Positions 62,856 through 64,000 of a DNA stretch of 64,000 nucleotides are shown here, piece by piece. A program made the position numbers and the translations under genes. Position 1 is the stretch's first letter. Every line of letters begins with the position of its first letter. This DNA comes from Bacillota bacterium. GTDB lineage: Bacteria > Bacillota > Clostridia > Lachnospirales > Lachnospiraceae. Below the pieces are notes generated by a model, which was given only the letters and a program-made list of their open reading frames with translations, had not been told where the DNA came from and searched no databases. The stretch spans positions 66,125-130,124 of the forward strand of contig JAEZFK010000036.1 of NCBI GenBank assembly GCA_023437715.1, given 5' to 3'.

Positions 62856-62884
62856 AATATATTCTTTTTTCCCGCTTTTGTCAA
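62856..62884 (-). promoter_or_regulatory. Promoter of the hrcA-grpE-dnaK-dnaJ operon
   Basis: Minus-strand TTGACA (62879-62884), 17-base spacer, TATATT (62856-62861), followed by CIRCE in the leader. Confidence 0.9.
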
Positions 62885-63037
62885 TACATTCCTATAAAAT
62901 TTTTCAGTGAAGTTTTTCTAATCCATTTCTATATTTTTTCTTAAGTTCCAGCCCATGTTACTTACTATTCAGCCGTGCCATTCATAATTTGGCGGATAAG
63001 GTTTCGTCAAATGTTACAGCCCGTTGACAATCTTTAC

Positions 63038-63065
63038 TTGACATTTAACATTTTTGTAATATAAT
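63038..63065 (+). promoter_or_regulatory. Promoter of the 3D-domain protein gene
   Basis: TTGACA (63038-63043), 16-base spacer, TATAAT (63060-63065): exact consensus boxes. A second TTGACA lies at 63024-63029. Confidence 0.85.
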
Positions 63066-63106
63066 AGTAATTGATCCATCATAACAACACGATTGCGAGG
63101 TAAATC

Positions 63107-63640
63107 ATGAGAGAACTTTCAGGACGGAAAATGTTCACTGGATTCCTGACACTCCTTTGTATCCTGCTGTTGTCTACGACTGCCAGGGCAGCCGAAATCA
63201 CGGAGAATAATCAGCCTGCTGCTGAAACAAGCGATACTCAAGCTGCGGAGGCCTCTGTCGAGGAGAGCACGCCATCCGAGGAAATCGGGCCGGGTATCAA
63301 AAAAATGGAAGAAAAAACGGAAGAGCCGGTAAAAACAGGGCCGGTTTATACACAGGGAGAATCCTTAGGCGTCTTTACCGCTACAGCCTACTGCCCCAGC
63401 GGAAACGGACAGTGCAAAACCTATTCAGGCACCATCCCCCAGGCTCAGCATACCATATCTGCGGATATTACGGTTCTGCCTCTGGGAACAAAGGTAATGA
63501 TCGACGGAATTGTTTATACCGTTGAAGATGTCGGAAGCGGTGTAAAAGGAAATAAGGTAGATATTTTCTTCGCAACCCGCGCCGAGGCTCTCGCATTCGG
63601 GAGACAGTCAAAAGAATTGTTCGCTGTAATTGAATCATAA
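63107..63640 (+). CDS. Secreted 3D-domain cell-wall protein
   Basis: 177-residue exported protein with a basic N-terminus and hydrophobic signal (about residues 10-28, likely cleavage after ARA). A Glu/Ala/Ser-rich spacer follows, then a C-terminal 3D domain (about 85-177), named for three conserved aspartates: ISADITVLPLGTKV, YTVEDVGSG and NKVDIFF. TATAYCP is also typical. 3D domains are a double-psi beta-barrel fold found in peptidoglycan lytic enzymes. GAGG precedes the ATG. A consensus promoter and a strong terminator make it monocistronic. Confidence 0.92.
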   Translation: MRELSGRKMFTGFLTLLCILLLSTTARAAEITENNQPAAETSDTQAAEASVEESTPSEEIGPGIKKMEEKTEEPVKTGPVYTQGESLGVFTATAYCPSGNGQCKTYSGTIPQAQHTISADITVLPLGTKVMIDGIVYTVEDVGSGVKGNKVDIFFATRAEALAFGRQSKELFAVIES

Positions 63641-63651
63641 GCGTGCCACAG

Positions 63652-63699
63652 GAGCGCTGCAGGAAACGAAAAAATTCGTTTTCTGCAGCGTTTTTTTGT
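63652..63699 (+). terminator. Terminator of the 3D-domain gene
   Basis: CGCTGCAGGAAACGAA and TTCGTTTTCTGCAGCG arms, followed by T7. Confidence 0.93.
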
Positions 63700-63738
63700 G
63701 CACGGAATCAGATGCCCTCTCTTTTTTTCTTCATTTTC

Positions 63739-63766
63739 TTGACAAATCAGGAAAAAAGTGTAAAAT
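63739..63766 (+). promoter_or_regulatory. Promoter of the last, partial gene
   Basis: TTGACA (63739-63744), 16-base spacer, TAAAAT (63761-63766). A leader of about 90 bases follows, with a near-perfect inverted repeat (63787-63798 and 63831-63841). Confidence 0.75.
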
Positions 63767-63864
63767 GTGTACTTGTACCTCATTTATTACAAATCTGTTA
63801 CATATAATTATAAATATATTAAAACTTGTTACAGATTGTAAAAAAGAAAGGAAGTATTTGTAAT

Positions 63865-64000
63865 ATGAGTAAAACAAACCGAATTCAATGGTTCCTCGGA
63901 ACCTTACTAATGATGACATTTATCTTAATAAGTGCATGGAACGTTTTGGCAGCCCAGACAGCAGGGATTATTGACAATGCGGACGAAAGCAATGTAAGGG
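63865..64000 (+). CDS. Secreted protein, truncated by the window end
   Basis: Only the first 45 codons are visible. The product starts MSKTNRIQWFLGTLLMMTFI and continues with a hydrophobic signal region ending near LAAQ, so it is exported. GGAAG lies ten bases before the ATG. A good promoter and AT-rich leader precede it. The family cannot be told from this fragment. Confidence 0.7.
   Translation, partial: MSKTNRIQWFLGTLLMMTFILISAWNVLAAQTAGIIDNADESNVR

Larger units (their letters stand above)
62788..63106. other. 319-base divergent region hrcA / 3D-domain gene
   Basis: Holds the CIRCE operator and heat-shock promoter on the minus strand and the promoter of the 3D-domain gene at 63038-63065 on the plus strand. 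The sequence between 62890 and 63020 is AT-rich, with nothing I recognise. Confidence 0.6.

Overview
The window looks like chromosome from a Firmicutes bacterium of the Lachnospiraceae (clostridial cluster XIVa) type. The reasons are: moderate-to-low GC, strong Shine-Dalgarno sequences, frequent TTG/GTG starts, a perfect CIRCE element before hrcA-grpE-dnaK-dnaJ, a clostridial pyruvate,phosphate dikinase, single-chain glycyl-tRNA synthetase, RNase J, and the ireB-ruvX-DUF1292 gene order. The species is not determined. No rRNA, tRNA, CRISPR array, phage or transposase gene was found.

Layout. 1-4400 (minus strand): ferritin and rubredoxin, a fused SecDF, a small membrane protein and a zinc-motif/winged-helix protein. 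4.5-11.4 kb: a carbohydrate operon (lipoprotein binding protein, two permeases, two GH13 glucosidases) read from a promoter whose start region is covered by a perfect 20-bp palindrome. 11.6-14.2 kb (plus): a four-PAS GGDEF/HD-GYP protein. 14.3-26.5 kb (minus): a LacI regulator, then a second carbohydrate locus (GH38 alpha-mannosidase, two permeases, lipoprotein binding protein) preceded by a membrane-anchored binding protein, an AraC-type response regulator and a YesM-like sensor kinase. Neither carbohydrate locus encodes an ABC ATPase, so both probably use a shared MsmX-type ATPase encoded elsewhere.

26.8-37 kb: an ECF transporter S component, a phosphoesterase, ppdK, a BMP-family nucleoside ABC transporter (binding protein, double ATPase, two permeases; plus strand) and a cupin. 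37-45 kb (minus): glyQS with a lipoprotein gene, whose leader carries a 24-bp tandem repeat and long palindromes, then recO, era, an M16 peptidase and a YdcF-like protein.

45-52 kb (minus): a conserved information-processing block of ireB, ruvX, DUF1292, Fur-family regulator, RNase J, a short MltG-like protein lacking the catalytic domain, trmR and trhP (wobble uridine modification), with mtaB upstream. 52.2-57.4 kb: a Crh-like HPr homologue lacking the phosphorylatable histidine (plus strand), then thiI, a cysteine desulfurase, rsmE, prmA and a TSUP permease (minus strand). 57.9-62.8 kb: dnaJ, dnaK, grpE and hrcA. The right edge has a secreted 3D-domain protein and the start of another secreted protein, both on the plus strand.

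Many promoters are readable by eye as -35/-10 pairs, several with an extended -10 (TATGCTATRAT). Each of the three binding-protein genes of an ABC importer is followed by a stable hairpin before its permease or ATPase genes, which fits overproduction of the binding protein.
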